A DNA stretch of 64,000 nucleotides from Lentinula raphanica (taxonomy: Eukaryota; Basidiomycota; Agaricomycetes; Agaricales; Omphalotaceae). A model generated the notes under the pieces. It was not told the origin of the DNA and ran no database searches. It was given only the letters and a program-made list of their open reading frames with translations. The stretch's first letter is position 1. Every line of letters begins with the position of its first letter. Positions 44,880 through 54,036 of this stretch are shown here, piece after piece. The translations under genes were made by a program, and so were the position numbers. The stretch lies in NCBI GenBank assembly GCA_027919835.1, contig JANVFP010000018.1:62001-126000 (forward strand). The letters are read 5' to 3'.

Positions 44880-45120
44880 AAAGTGCATTGCATGAGTATC
44901 GAGAACAGCCATATACATTGAACGCATCGGAGGGTCACCAAGTTGACTCACGAGGATGTTGTGAGTAGCAGTGTATCCATCGTGTCTAATTCGCAAGCCC
45001 ATCTTAGATTCCTGCAGTCTCTCATCAAAATGCTCTTCAAGAGCATACAATACATCCTCTACTACAACGACGCAGACTACCGTAGTAAGTCTACTCAACA
45101 ACGACAACTCCATGATTGTT
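44880..45120. repeat. Array-unit downstream segment, copy 2
   Basis: Second, diverged copy of the segment described at 42781-43080, between the du­plicated fragment and gene C. It contains the shared CTCTTCAAGAGC and ACGACGCAGACTAC blocks. Confidence 0.5.
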
Positions 45121-45185
45121 GATCGCGAGTCATTATTACCGGCGACGTGAGTCTGATAGTTGACGTTGATGACTCGATCAGTGAA

Positions 45186-45916
45186 TCATGAGCTAGGACG
45201 GTTGGCTCCGCCAGAGGTGGAAGTTGAACCCTGGGCAAAGGAAGGATCAGTTCCACCAGAGGACGACATATGATCATCGCGGGATGGGCCTTGACGAATT
45301 GGAAGTGACACTACTAAGCTACGAGGCTCAGAGGGCCCTTGACCAGTCTGAGCGTGGTTTCCATTCGTATTATGAGATCCATTCGTCTCGGGTTGCACTC
45401 CATTCGTCTGTTCATTCGTGTATCCATTCGTCGAGGCGGAGGCTGAATTCTCACCCTGATGAGAGGACGAGAGAGATAGAGAGTTTAGTCAGTGAGAGAT
45501 ACACGTCATGTCAGTTATAAGGACTCAAACACATACAGCACCGGCTGAAGGGGCCCGACGTTGGTGACGCTACATAGAGATAGCGAATCGTTTTGAGAAA
45601 CAAGTAAAGCAGGAGTAGAAATGAAAAGGCTTACATCAGGAAGCGGGACTCGATCCGATGGCGGGGAAAGAGGAGCAACTCCGGGAAGAACATTGTCGGA
45701 GTCGATACTACTAGTAGGATCGTCAAGGAGAGCCTTAGGAACGGCCGCATTCGAGACGGAGGTGGAGGTAGGAGTGTGAGCGGAAGTCGTCGAACTAGTA
45801 GTGACCAGCGACGGTCCCGAATTCGTGTCAATCGGGACGGCGCTGACGACGACGACAGCTGAGGAAACTGCTCCCAAGGCGAGGAGCGCAGTGAACATGG
45901 AGCGAGTATAGACCAT
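45186..45916 (-). CDS. Secreted family gene C: signal peptide, dibasic micro-exon, TNG repeats
   Basis: Three exons: 45916 to about 45637, a micro-exon (about 45571-45539), and about 45457-45186; roughly 195 residues. MVYTRSMFTALLALGAVSSA starts the signal peptide, cleavage likely at SAVPID. Next come Ser/Thr-rich sequence with TTSAHTPTSTSVSNAA, the micro-exon RHQRRAPSAGA, and the tail with STNGYTNEQTNGVQPETNGS and HAQTGQGPS, ending GGANRPSS. Introns start GTAAGC and GTATGT. It is closest to gene D; both share the C-terminal LPIRQ and GGANRPSS blocks. The Arg-Arg site precedes the TNG part in genes B, C and D. Function unknown. Confidence 0.72.
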
Positions 45917-45997
45917 TCTTTTGGATTGTTGGACGTATCGAGATTCAAATACACAGAGATTTTGAACGGTTGGCAGTTGCAGTTGCAGAGTAGTAGT

Positions 45998-46060
45998 AGT
46001 GAGGGTAGGAGACCAGCTCTGGAAGGAAAACAATCGAACGCAGTGAGGTCTTTATGTATC
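45998..46060 (-). promoter_or_regulatory. Promoter of gene C: TATA-like box and conserved element
   Basis: In the gene's direction: GATACATAAA (46060-46051), then ~31 bp, then CCAGAGCTGGTCTCCTACCC (46021-46002) and TCACT, and an ~80-nt leader to ATG 45916. Confidence 0.65.
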
Positions 46061-46131
46061 TCTTCATAGTAGGGTTCTGATAGCCCTGACAATCGGTAGC
46101 ATATTCTGCGCAAAATTGGAGTGCAGTTAGC

Positions 46132-46199
46132 CTGGTAACCAACCGTTCAGGTTCAGCAGGGTTCAGCAACTTTCAGCAAGCTGAACGGTTGGTTACCAG
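46132..46199. repeat. Perfect 19-bp inverted repeat (hairpin)
   Basis: CTGGTAACCAACCGTTCAG at 46132-46150 pairs without mismatch with 46181-46199 across a 30-bp spacer made of GTTCAGCA-type repeats. It could be a tiny MITE or a structured element between genes C and D. Flanking TGCA occurs on both sides but not directly abutting on the left. Confidence 0.8.
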
Positions 46200-46219
46200 T
46201 GCACCAAAAATATATCGTC

Positions 46220-46505
46220 TTTCAAAAAGCATCGCCTAGCATCGCACGAATATGAAGAACAGGCATATACATCGAACGCACCAAAGGGTCACCATGAACA
46301 AGTTGACTCTCGAGGGGCGAAGGCATGTTCAACAACAAAACGAACCCTACGCGTGGACGGCAGTGAGTAGCCATCATTAGCGTATCCATGGTGTCTGATC
46401 CAACGCTGACCTCAAGTTCCATCCAGTCCTTCAAATTTCAACAAGTTGAAAACGCTCTTCAAGAGCTTAAGATTTTCATCCTTTACAACTACGCAGACTA
46501 CCAGT
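46220..46505. repeat. Array-unit downstream segment, copy 3
   Basis: Third copy of the segment described at 42781-43080, just downstream of gene D's neighbour position. This copy keeps the longest minus-strand frame (46222-46434, with MATHCRPRVGFVLLLNMPSP), so it may be nearest to the source sequence. Confidence 0.5.
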
Positions 46506-46582
46506 GTAAGTCTACCCAATGACGACGAGAACTCCAAGATTATCACCGGTGACGTGAGTCTGATGGCTGAAGACTCGGTAAT

Positions 46583-47273
46583 TCACGAGCTAGGACGGTT
46601 GGCTCCGCCAGAGGTGCTGGAAGCTGAACCCCGATTACCGACCACAAATAACTCATCAGCTCCACCAGGGGCCGACATAAACGCGTCGCGGGATAGGCCT
46701 TGAGCTTGACGAATTGGAAGTGACCCTTCTAGACTTCGAGTCCCAGAGGGCCCTTGACCAGTCTGAACGTGGTTTCCATTCGTCTGTCCATTCGTCTCTC
46801 CGTTCGTATATCCATTCGTCGAAGCGGAGCCTGAATCCTTACCCTGATGAGAGGACAAGAGAGAGAGTCAGTATTAGATATATACGTCGTGTCAATTATG
46901 AAGGCTTAACACATACAGCACCAGCTGGAGGTGCCCGACGTCGTTGGTGACGCTAGAGAAAGCGAATCGTTTTGAGAAAAAGTAAAGCAGAAGTAGAAAT
47001 GAAAAATCTTACCTTAGGAAGCGGGACTCGATCCAATGATTGAGCAACTTCGGGAAGAACATTGTCGGAGTTGATAGGATCATCAAGGATAGCGCTAGAA
47101 GCGGCAGCATTGGAGACGGAGGTGGAGGTAGGAGTGTGACCGGAAGTTGTCGAACTAGTAGTGACCAGCGACGGTCCCGAATTCGTGTCAATCGGGACGG
47201 CGCTGACGACGACGACAGAGGAAACTGCTCCCAAGGCGAGGAGCGTAGTGATCATAGAACGTGTATAGACCAT
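46583..47273 (-). CDS. Secreted family gene D: signal peptide, dibasic micro-exon, TNG repeats
   Basis: Three exons: 47273 to about 47013, a micro-exon (about 46954-46919), and about 46843-46583; roughly 185 residues. MVYTRSMITTLLALGAVSSV starts the signal peptide. A Ser/Thr-rich segment follows, then the micro-exon RHQRRRAPPAGA, then the tail STNGYTNGETNGQTNGNHVQ with four TNG-type units in a row, ending GGANRPSS. Introns start GTAAGA and GTATGT. Very close to gene C in both exons and introns, so the pair arose by recent tandem duplication. TNG number differs between them (C has changed spacing), a sign that the repeat tract is evolving quickly. Confidence 0.72.
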
Positions 47274-47332
47274 TTTTTTCGGATCGTTGGGTGTATCGAG
47301 ATTCGAGTAAACGCTTGTTGTAGTTGATAGTG

Positions 47333-47387
47333 AAGGTAAGAGACCAGCTCTGGGGAGAAGAGGACGAAGACGGGGAGGCTTATATCT
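47333..47387 (-). promoter_or_regulatory. Promoter of gene D: TATA box and conserved element
   Basis: In the gene's direction: GATATAAG (47387-47380), then ~28 bp, then CCAGAGCTGGTCTCTTACCT (47353-47334) and TCACT, and a ~55-nt leader to ATG 47273. Confidence 0.65.
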
Positions 47388-49407
47388 GTGAACCCATCCG
47401 AACCCATAGCTCCTCTGATGTTTACTGTGGAGACTCGCGAGCGTAACCTGCGCACATTTGCAGACTCAGCTCGACTGTAGAGTGTATACCTTTGTATAGT
47501 ATATACACTTACTGCTCCACGAATTCAATGGACTCGTTTCATACATGGAGAAATCGAAATTATCGAATTATAGCCTTGTTGCCAGTTGGTGTTGAGTTAG
47601 CCATAGACTGCGTCATGAGCAGCGCAGTAAGCTCGGTCGTTCGAGGTCGTGCCAAACGATGGTGAGGACAAATGGTGGCTGGCACGGTAATGCCAGTGGA
47701 AAAGAGAGGTTGATGAACGTTGATGATGAGTGATGATAACGATCAGACCTCTGAAATTTTTTTCGTGGGAGTCTCCTGGGAGTCTCTCGACTATATCACT
47801 GTCTTGACTCTTGACTCTCCCGGCGCCGCCAGTATCTCTTGGACTTAATAAGCTGCAGCAAAACACCTCTCGTTTCAAGGTAACCTATTCATCCAATGCT
47901 CCCTAGGTCCCGCCACTGACGACATTTGCAGTTAGCCGGAGGGTTTGACTGAGGCAAAAAAAAAAAAAGAAAAAAGATTACTACTCGATTCTCGAATGAA
48001 TTCTGATAGCAAGCCTGCTGAGGATGGCAGTGTGGGTGAAGTTTGGCGTAGAGAAATTGAGCAAAGAATGGACCCCAGAAACGAGCGGCGGCCAACGATT
48101 GTCGATCATAGATGGTCGCGTTGACTTTTCCAAAAGGTGCACAAACGAGTCGAAACGACCAGTAGCATGAGGGCCACGATTTCGAAAAATTATTCATCGA
48201 AGACTTTCCGCCTGCAGCCTCATCAATCTTGGACTTTTGCAAGTTGCCGCCCACGCTCCCTGGTACTACGCTATTGATGAATATCTCCTATTCTGCACTC
48301 ATCGAACCCGGCGCCATGGTCCGCAACTTGGTCTTTTGCCATCATATATGACTCTGTAACACACACGGCGCCACCACGCCCAGCCTCCCACTACGCTACG
48401 TCCGACATGTTCGACTTTCCTTTCACTATCAATATGATACATCATTCAAGAATATACCGCACCTGAGAACTAACGGCTACACCTGGCTACACCCACTCCA
48501 ATACGTTTCGGTTCTCGCAGGAACTCCCACCATGAAGCCCTTCCAGATCTGGGCCTCAATCTCGCTCGTATGTACCTGATTTTCTCCAACGTACATTCAA
48601 CTCTGAAAATCTCTTCCCATACTCTCTCCGAATCCGCTGGGTTTCTTGGTTTCAACAGGAGACTAGGTACAAACAGGGTACAAAATGCAGTGCAGAAGCA
48701 TTCAAATTTTCAGAAATTTCAATGTTCAGCCGGCATTCATCAAGTTCAAACTTACAATACTACTATACTTTATGATTGCCCCGAGTGACCGCAGGGTGGG
48801 AAATGGCTACTACTCAACACTCCCTTTTCTTGTCGTCCCCAATGTTATCGGGAGTCAACTTAATTGGTAGCAGCTGATAAGCAACTCGTGCCCTTTCAAA
48901 GCCTCTCGTGCCAAGTCCCATTCGTTCGCCGAACGTGGTATAAATCAGTATAAACCTCGTCCGGCGCTGCTCTAGTTCGTCTTTGGTCTTTCGTTTGTGT
49001 TGGAGATCCTGGCTGATATCCTCTGATATCTCCGTTTCAGGCTATATCAGGCCATATCCTTGAACCGTTTCTGAACGAAAACAGGCAAAATTCTTCATTA
49101 CTGTTTCCGGTCCTGTTGTCTCGAACTCGAAAACTCTACAGTTTTATCACCATAAAACACCAAAGAACGCAACTCGTCCCGGGGATTTAGTAATATATGC
49201 TGAGTTGTACCAGAGTTGTAATGAGTACACGTACTCGGTACTCAACTTTTGTTCAATTCCCGCCTGCGCATTGAAGTCGAGAAAGCCGAGGAGTATATAA
49301 ACAACTGGCGTTTCCTTCCAATATGTAGACAGGATCTGTTTCCCCCCCTCTTTTCCTACTTTTCTTGACTCCAGGTGACACTCCGAGTACGAATCGAGTC
49401 CCTCCAA
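47388..49407. other. ~2 kb without a supported gene
   Basis: Only short frames. A 12-bp A-run lies near 47956. A possible small first exon at 48532 (MKPFQIWASISL, donor GTATGT) has no convincing continuation. The last ~150 bp should be the promoter of the membrane protein gene. Confidence 0.35.
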
Positions 49408-51063
49408 ATGACTCCTCAAGAATCCTCACTGCTTGCTTCTATTGGTACGACGCTGTATTGGAACATCGCACAGCTGAGTTTGATCTGTACTATGTATGGT
49501 AAGTCATCGATTCGACCTTTCTCGATCTTCTACTAGTACTCTCATCTAATATTCCTCCATCGATCAACAGGATTCTACCTTCTCCTCGCTTTCACAGCTC
49601 TAGTCCTGCTCCTGTACGTTATCCATCAACAAACACATTCCGTCCAAGCTTAACTCCTCCTCTCGCCCTTCATCGCTTTTCCCTCATCCAGCAAACCCGG
49701 CCTTCCCCAAACCCGTCCCCGTCAATTCCTCCTCGGCCTCACAGTCCTCATCCTCGCCATCAACACCTGGGCGTACATCATCAGCGTCGGAGTCGAACTC
49801 GTCCGGATCCAATACGTTTTCGTCACCTTACCTGCTGGCTTACGAGCCCAAGTGGTTGTGGCGAATGCGAAGGCGGAACCGTGGAGCCGGTTGAGTATAT
49901 GGGCGTCGAATCTGAATGTGAGTGGTATGCTCTACTGCGCCTAGGTTGATTGATTGGACTAATGGATACGTTCAATCTTTGATTCGATCACCAGCTTCTC
50001 ATTGGAGATGCGACGGTCATCTGGAGAGCATGGGCGATATACACTGGAAATAAGATCGCGCAGTGGTTTTTGGTTGGTTTGATGGTCTTCAATGGAGGTA
50101 AGTTTGGCGTTACGACCAAGTATCCTCGCAGTCAACTCATCCTCACCGTCTCATCCGGGTGTCTCTTTGACTTGATCAGCAATGCTCGTCATCACGAGTG
50201 CACTTGACGTAGCAGAACTACCGGAAAGCCAACAAAGGGCTGTCCTGGCTATCAGTGCGACGTCGATCTGGAGTTCGTTAGTTACGAATCTTGGTGCGAC
50301 GATTTTCATCGGGGTGAAGTTGTGGTAAGTCCTCGGTGTTTACTGTTCTCCAATCTCTTTCAAATCGATGGAAGGCTTATCCACGATGGTACAAAACTAA
50401 TGCACTGCATCTTCATAGGCAACATCATCAGGCCATCAAACCACTCTTCGACGGAAAACGAAGGTCGCACGTTGAACGGCTCATGCTCCTGCTCGTTGAG
50501 TCCGGAACGATCATAGGAGTTTTGCAGGTTCGAAAAGACAATCATCCATTGCTGATCTGTTACTGAATGAGGTCCTTTATTCAGTTGATCTACGCTATCT
50601 TTCTCACCTTGGAAGATTTTACGGACACCACTCAGAATGAGACTGCTGCATATCTGATCTTCAATTCTCTGTTTGCAGAGCTAGTCGTAAGTCTTTGATT
50701 TGCTATCTTGAAGCTTCCAAAGGCTGATCCTCGTAATTCACACAGCCTATGTATCCAATGGTCGTCATTATCCTCGTCAATCTGGACCGAGCGCCATTGG
50801 TAGAATCATTCCATCTCAGTCTCGCAGCAACGTCAAATTCAATGAATGGAGAAAAAAGAGACATGTCTAATCCACACAAAGCACATCCTGCGATGGTCAT
50901 GAATCCTGCGATGCCATCGCATCTCTCAACAATCAGTTTCGTCCAAGGACGTCTCGAAGAAGATTCCGGTGATGGAATTACGACAACGGCGGGGAGCAGC
51001 TCGAGTAGTAGTGATCATGTAGTCGAGGTCGAAGTCTCTGCTATGGAACAGGGGAAGCTGTGA
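49408..51063 (+). CDS. Seven-helix membrane protein (DUF6534-like basidiomycete family)
   Basis: About eight exons from ATG 49408 to TGA 51063; roughly 350 residues. Hydrophobic helices run through the protein: SLICTMYGFYLLLAFTALVL, LLGLTVLILAINTWAYIISV, LLIGDATVIWRAWAIYTGNK, WFLVGLMVFNGA, IWSSLVTNLGATIFIGVKLW, VERLMLLLVESGTIIGVLQ, LIYAIFLTLEDFT and PMYPMVVIILVNL. The IGD-x-x-V-(I/V)-WR-x-W signature in the middle and the short loop before QHHQAIKPLF are typical of a large, uncharacterised basidiomycete membrane family usually labelled DUF6534/6533-like. The tail is cytosolic-looking, with a Ser-rich acidic end (TTAGSSSSSSDHVVEVEVSA). A receptor-like role is often suspected, but nothing here proves it. 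Confidence 0.7.
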
Positions 51064-51503
51064 ACTTGTCAAATGATATGTTATTTCTCGAGAGCTCAAT
51101 GATGTTGAAGGGACGGAGACAGAGGAAGGGCGGGGAAGGGGAGAGTAGAAGATGGGGTTCCAATACAGCTTCGTAGTCGGCCTTGATGATGGGGTTAGCA
51201 GAGGTTAAGCGGGGGAAGAGGTGGGTGAGAAGGTTGAGGTACTGGAGGAAGATATTAGAAACGAGGAGAGCGAATGTATCGTTGAATACGACTACCGCAG
51301 AGTAAATCAAGTAACCCACATTCAGACCCAGCCCTTACTCTCCTGCGTTTTGATTTGTGCATATCCCACATTCGTAGCTGAAGATAAGAAACTGTAGAAA
51401 TCGAATCAACATCGTCACTCCTCAGTAAGAGTGGCAGTGCACATTGTTTATTCCGAAAGTCTGTGCCAAACACCCTTCCACTTCCACAGTGACGTCTAGT
51501 GAA
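51064..51503 (-). other. 3' flank with an antisense gene-like remnant
   Basis: On the minus strand 51473-51064 reads as a helical membrane-like piece (LIYSAVVVFNDTFALLVSNI) after a basic segment (MWDMHKSKRRRVRAGSECG). It may be the broken end of another membrane gene. No start or full exon chain. Confidence 0.25.
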
Positions 51504-52145
51504 TCAAAAAGTCTTGCAAAAAGATATGCAAATTCTAAATAATGGTAGTGAATTTTGAGGCTGTGATAACTTGAGTTTGGACTTAATTCTAAATAATGGT
51601 AGTGAATTTTGAGGCTGTGATAACTTGAGTTTGGACTTTTTTGAATGTTCTGAGAATTCTCTCATTTGCCAGTACATTTTGCAATTTCCAAATGTCCTGG
51701 GATATGTCCTGTTTCGAGGATTCTAAAGGTCCATTTTTGAGAATTGGAAAAATTTGATATAGATCTTGCAATATGATGTGAAAATTTTACCCTTTTGAGT
51801 GTGAAAAAAGACAAATTTTGCACTCAAGAAACAAATCGGGTCCAAGGGTCTCCGATCATCTCCCGATGATAACCCGATTTGTTTCTTGAGTTCAAAATTT
51901 GTTTTTTTGTTGATACTCAAAAAGGTAAATATTGCAAGATCTATATTGAGTTTTTTCAATTCTCAAAAATGGTCCTTTAGAATCCTCGAAACAGGTCATA
52001 TCCCAGGACATTTGGAAAATGCAAAATGTACTGACAAATGAGAGAATTCTCAGAACATTCAAAAAAGTCCAAAGTCAAGTTATCACAGCCTCAAAATTCA
52101 CTACCATTTCTTAGAATTCACATATCTTTTTGCAAGACTTTTTGA
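51504..52145. mobile_element. Foldback element: ~300-bp inverted arms around a 30-bp centre
   Basis: The sequence from TCAAAAAGTCTTGC at 51504 to GCAAGACTTTTTGA at 52145 is one long inverted repeat. Matching blocks include TTTTGAGGCTGTGATAACTT, CCAAATGTCCTGGGATATG, CCATTTTTGAGAATTG and the inner CAAGAAACAAATCGGGT, with a short centre at about 51841-51872. Arms are nearly identical except for point changes, a ~53-bp tandem duplication in the left arm (51535-51587 and 51588-51640) and small indels near the centre. It encodes nothing. If transcribed it would fold into a ~300-bp double-stranded RNA. The class is foldback or MITE-like; no clear target-site duplication found. Confidence 0.85.
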
Positions 52146-52173
52146 AAAATCAAAAATTAGGGCGGGCCGCAGT

Positions 52174-53009
52174 GCCAGCTCTCCCCCACCCCGGACACAT
52201 CATGTGACTTCTCACGATCACGCATCGTCAACCAACAATTCAACGCGCCGGCGGTTCCAACTTCTCTTCAACGATGTCGACGAGCACCTCGATTCTCATC
52301 ACTACACTGTCACCGTCACGCTCGTCTTTGATACCTTACCCTGAACTCCCTACGTCGGCGCCGCACAAAATTAGGCCTTAAGTATTTGCATCGGCAATGC
52401 CCTTCTCACGGCGCATCCTCTTCTATCCTCTAAAGACTCCTAGCGACTGTTGGATGGAGATATTTGGGCTCCAGTATGGCTCTTGGCTTGAATGGATTGT
52501 TGAGAGGGATTTGAGATGGATATTAGCCAGGTATGATGAGTTTTATGCTACTTGCGCTTTTATTTCTCATCAATCTTTTACGCAGATCATCCCCAGGACC
52601 CTACCAAATCTTCTGTCGTGCTGATCGCTTCCAACTACTTCACCTTAGCCACTCTATGTCTGTGATCTATTGATCATGCACATAAATCCTGTATCCACCG
52701 TATTCTACATCAACAAAGAGTCAAAGAAATACCTTCAACCGCTCTCCAGATCCCTCTATTTCTTTATTTCTCACCTAAATATGTATACAGTATTCCTGTA
52801 GAAAACAAGCCCTCACACAATGACACATAGTTCTTGCTCTCAAAAGACTTGTGTATACTTAAATGCCTCCAACGGCAAGTGGCACTGAGCCAGCACTTCG
52901 AGTGAATCCAACCTGGATTACAAATTGGCACTGATAAGTTACTAACATAGTATATCTTATCGGAGCAAGGCACGTGACATGTCCGGGGTGGGGGAGAGCA
53001 GGAAAAATT
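52174..53009. mobile_element. Second inverted-repeat element (~835 bp) or pair of transposon ends
   Basis: GCTCTCCCCCACCCCGGACA at about 52178-52197 recurs in reverse complement at 52981-53000. Beyond the perfect 20 bp the match extends with changes (ACATCATGTGAC versus ATGTCACGTG) on the inner side. The inside (52210-52970) has short frames only. It starts 30 bp from the end of the foldback element. It may be a non-autonomous transposon; the repeats might instead be remains of a larger nested insertion. Confidence 0.6.
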
Positions 53010-54036
53010 GGTGATGCCGAGGGTCAGAGGACGCCGCAGGCGTCCACAGACCTACCGAGGGTGTTTTAGAGGACGGAAGCAAATCAGCCGAGGGTTTGCT
53101 TGTGGCATGCAGTAGTATTCCATGCAATACTGACTGATTATACAGTAGATATCTAGGTTTTTCCTGATTTTTCAGCACAGTACAAATATATGAGTCTGAC
53201 GCTCGGTTTTGGCGTGAGCGGTTACTGAATTGAGACTGCTGCAGCCTGAGAATCTGTGATTTTCTGATGACCGCGCGCGCTTGCGCGCGCGCGATTTGGT
53301 CAAAATAGCCTGAATTATTGCAATAGCACTGTCAACTGAGCAGCGAGCGCCTTGCAAGCATGAAATGTGTTCTGAGTTTTGCATTACACAGTGAATAGCC
53401 AAATACATACAGACTTTTTCTAGATTATGACAGTGATCACTGATTTTTGGCACCTCAAGTACTTGATACAGGAAAAAGATAATACCTGTCTAATTCTTCA
53501 AGCTTCAAACTTATAGCTCTGTACTCCAGAGTCTCAGACCAATTTGTGCATATTGATTGAAGTTCAGCTTGAAGCAGTATTTTTTAAGTATGAAAAGCTC
53601 AATGGTCCGCTGCAGCTTGTTGAACGAGCGCTAAGCGCCTATCTCCCACGTGATGAGAAGAATGAAATCGGTCAAAATCGGTCACAACGGAATTAATCGG
53701 TCAAAAAAGGTCGGGCGTGGGAACCCTTGGCTGCACGCGAAGCCCGCGCCAAAATTAGTCAGGATTAGTCAGAGCGTGTAATCAAAATTGATCAGCAAAA
53801 AGTGTCATGATGCTGACATGATATCATGTGATCCCCGCCATTTGCGCCCATAGCCCGCCCTCCTTAATGCAGAAGCGAGATGCTCGGGTCCTGCAAGATC
53901 TGAGGGGAGATACTGCGAAGTGGAAGTCATTCTAATACGACTTCTTATGACTTCTCCGAGGATATCCTTATGCTGAGAGAGAGTTGCTCGGAGAAGCATC
54001 TTCAAAGGCTGAACCATCTACTCTACCAGGCTGAAC
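53010..54036. other. Left flank of the MULE gene
   Basis: No gene supported. It contains a (GC)n tract (GCGCGCGCTTGCGCGCGCGC, about 53271-53291) and repeated ATCGGTCAAAA units at about 53670-53715. ATTAGTCAGGATTAGTCAGA lies at about 53755. These may belong to the transposon's terminal region; a matching right-hand repeat was not found by eye. Confidence 0.35.

Noticed and set aside
53271..53291. GC-alternating tract as a possible Z-DNA or regulatory site
   Set aside because: Short simple-sequence tract; nothing nearby supports a function.
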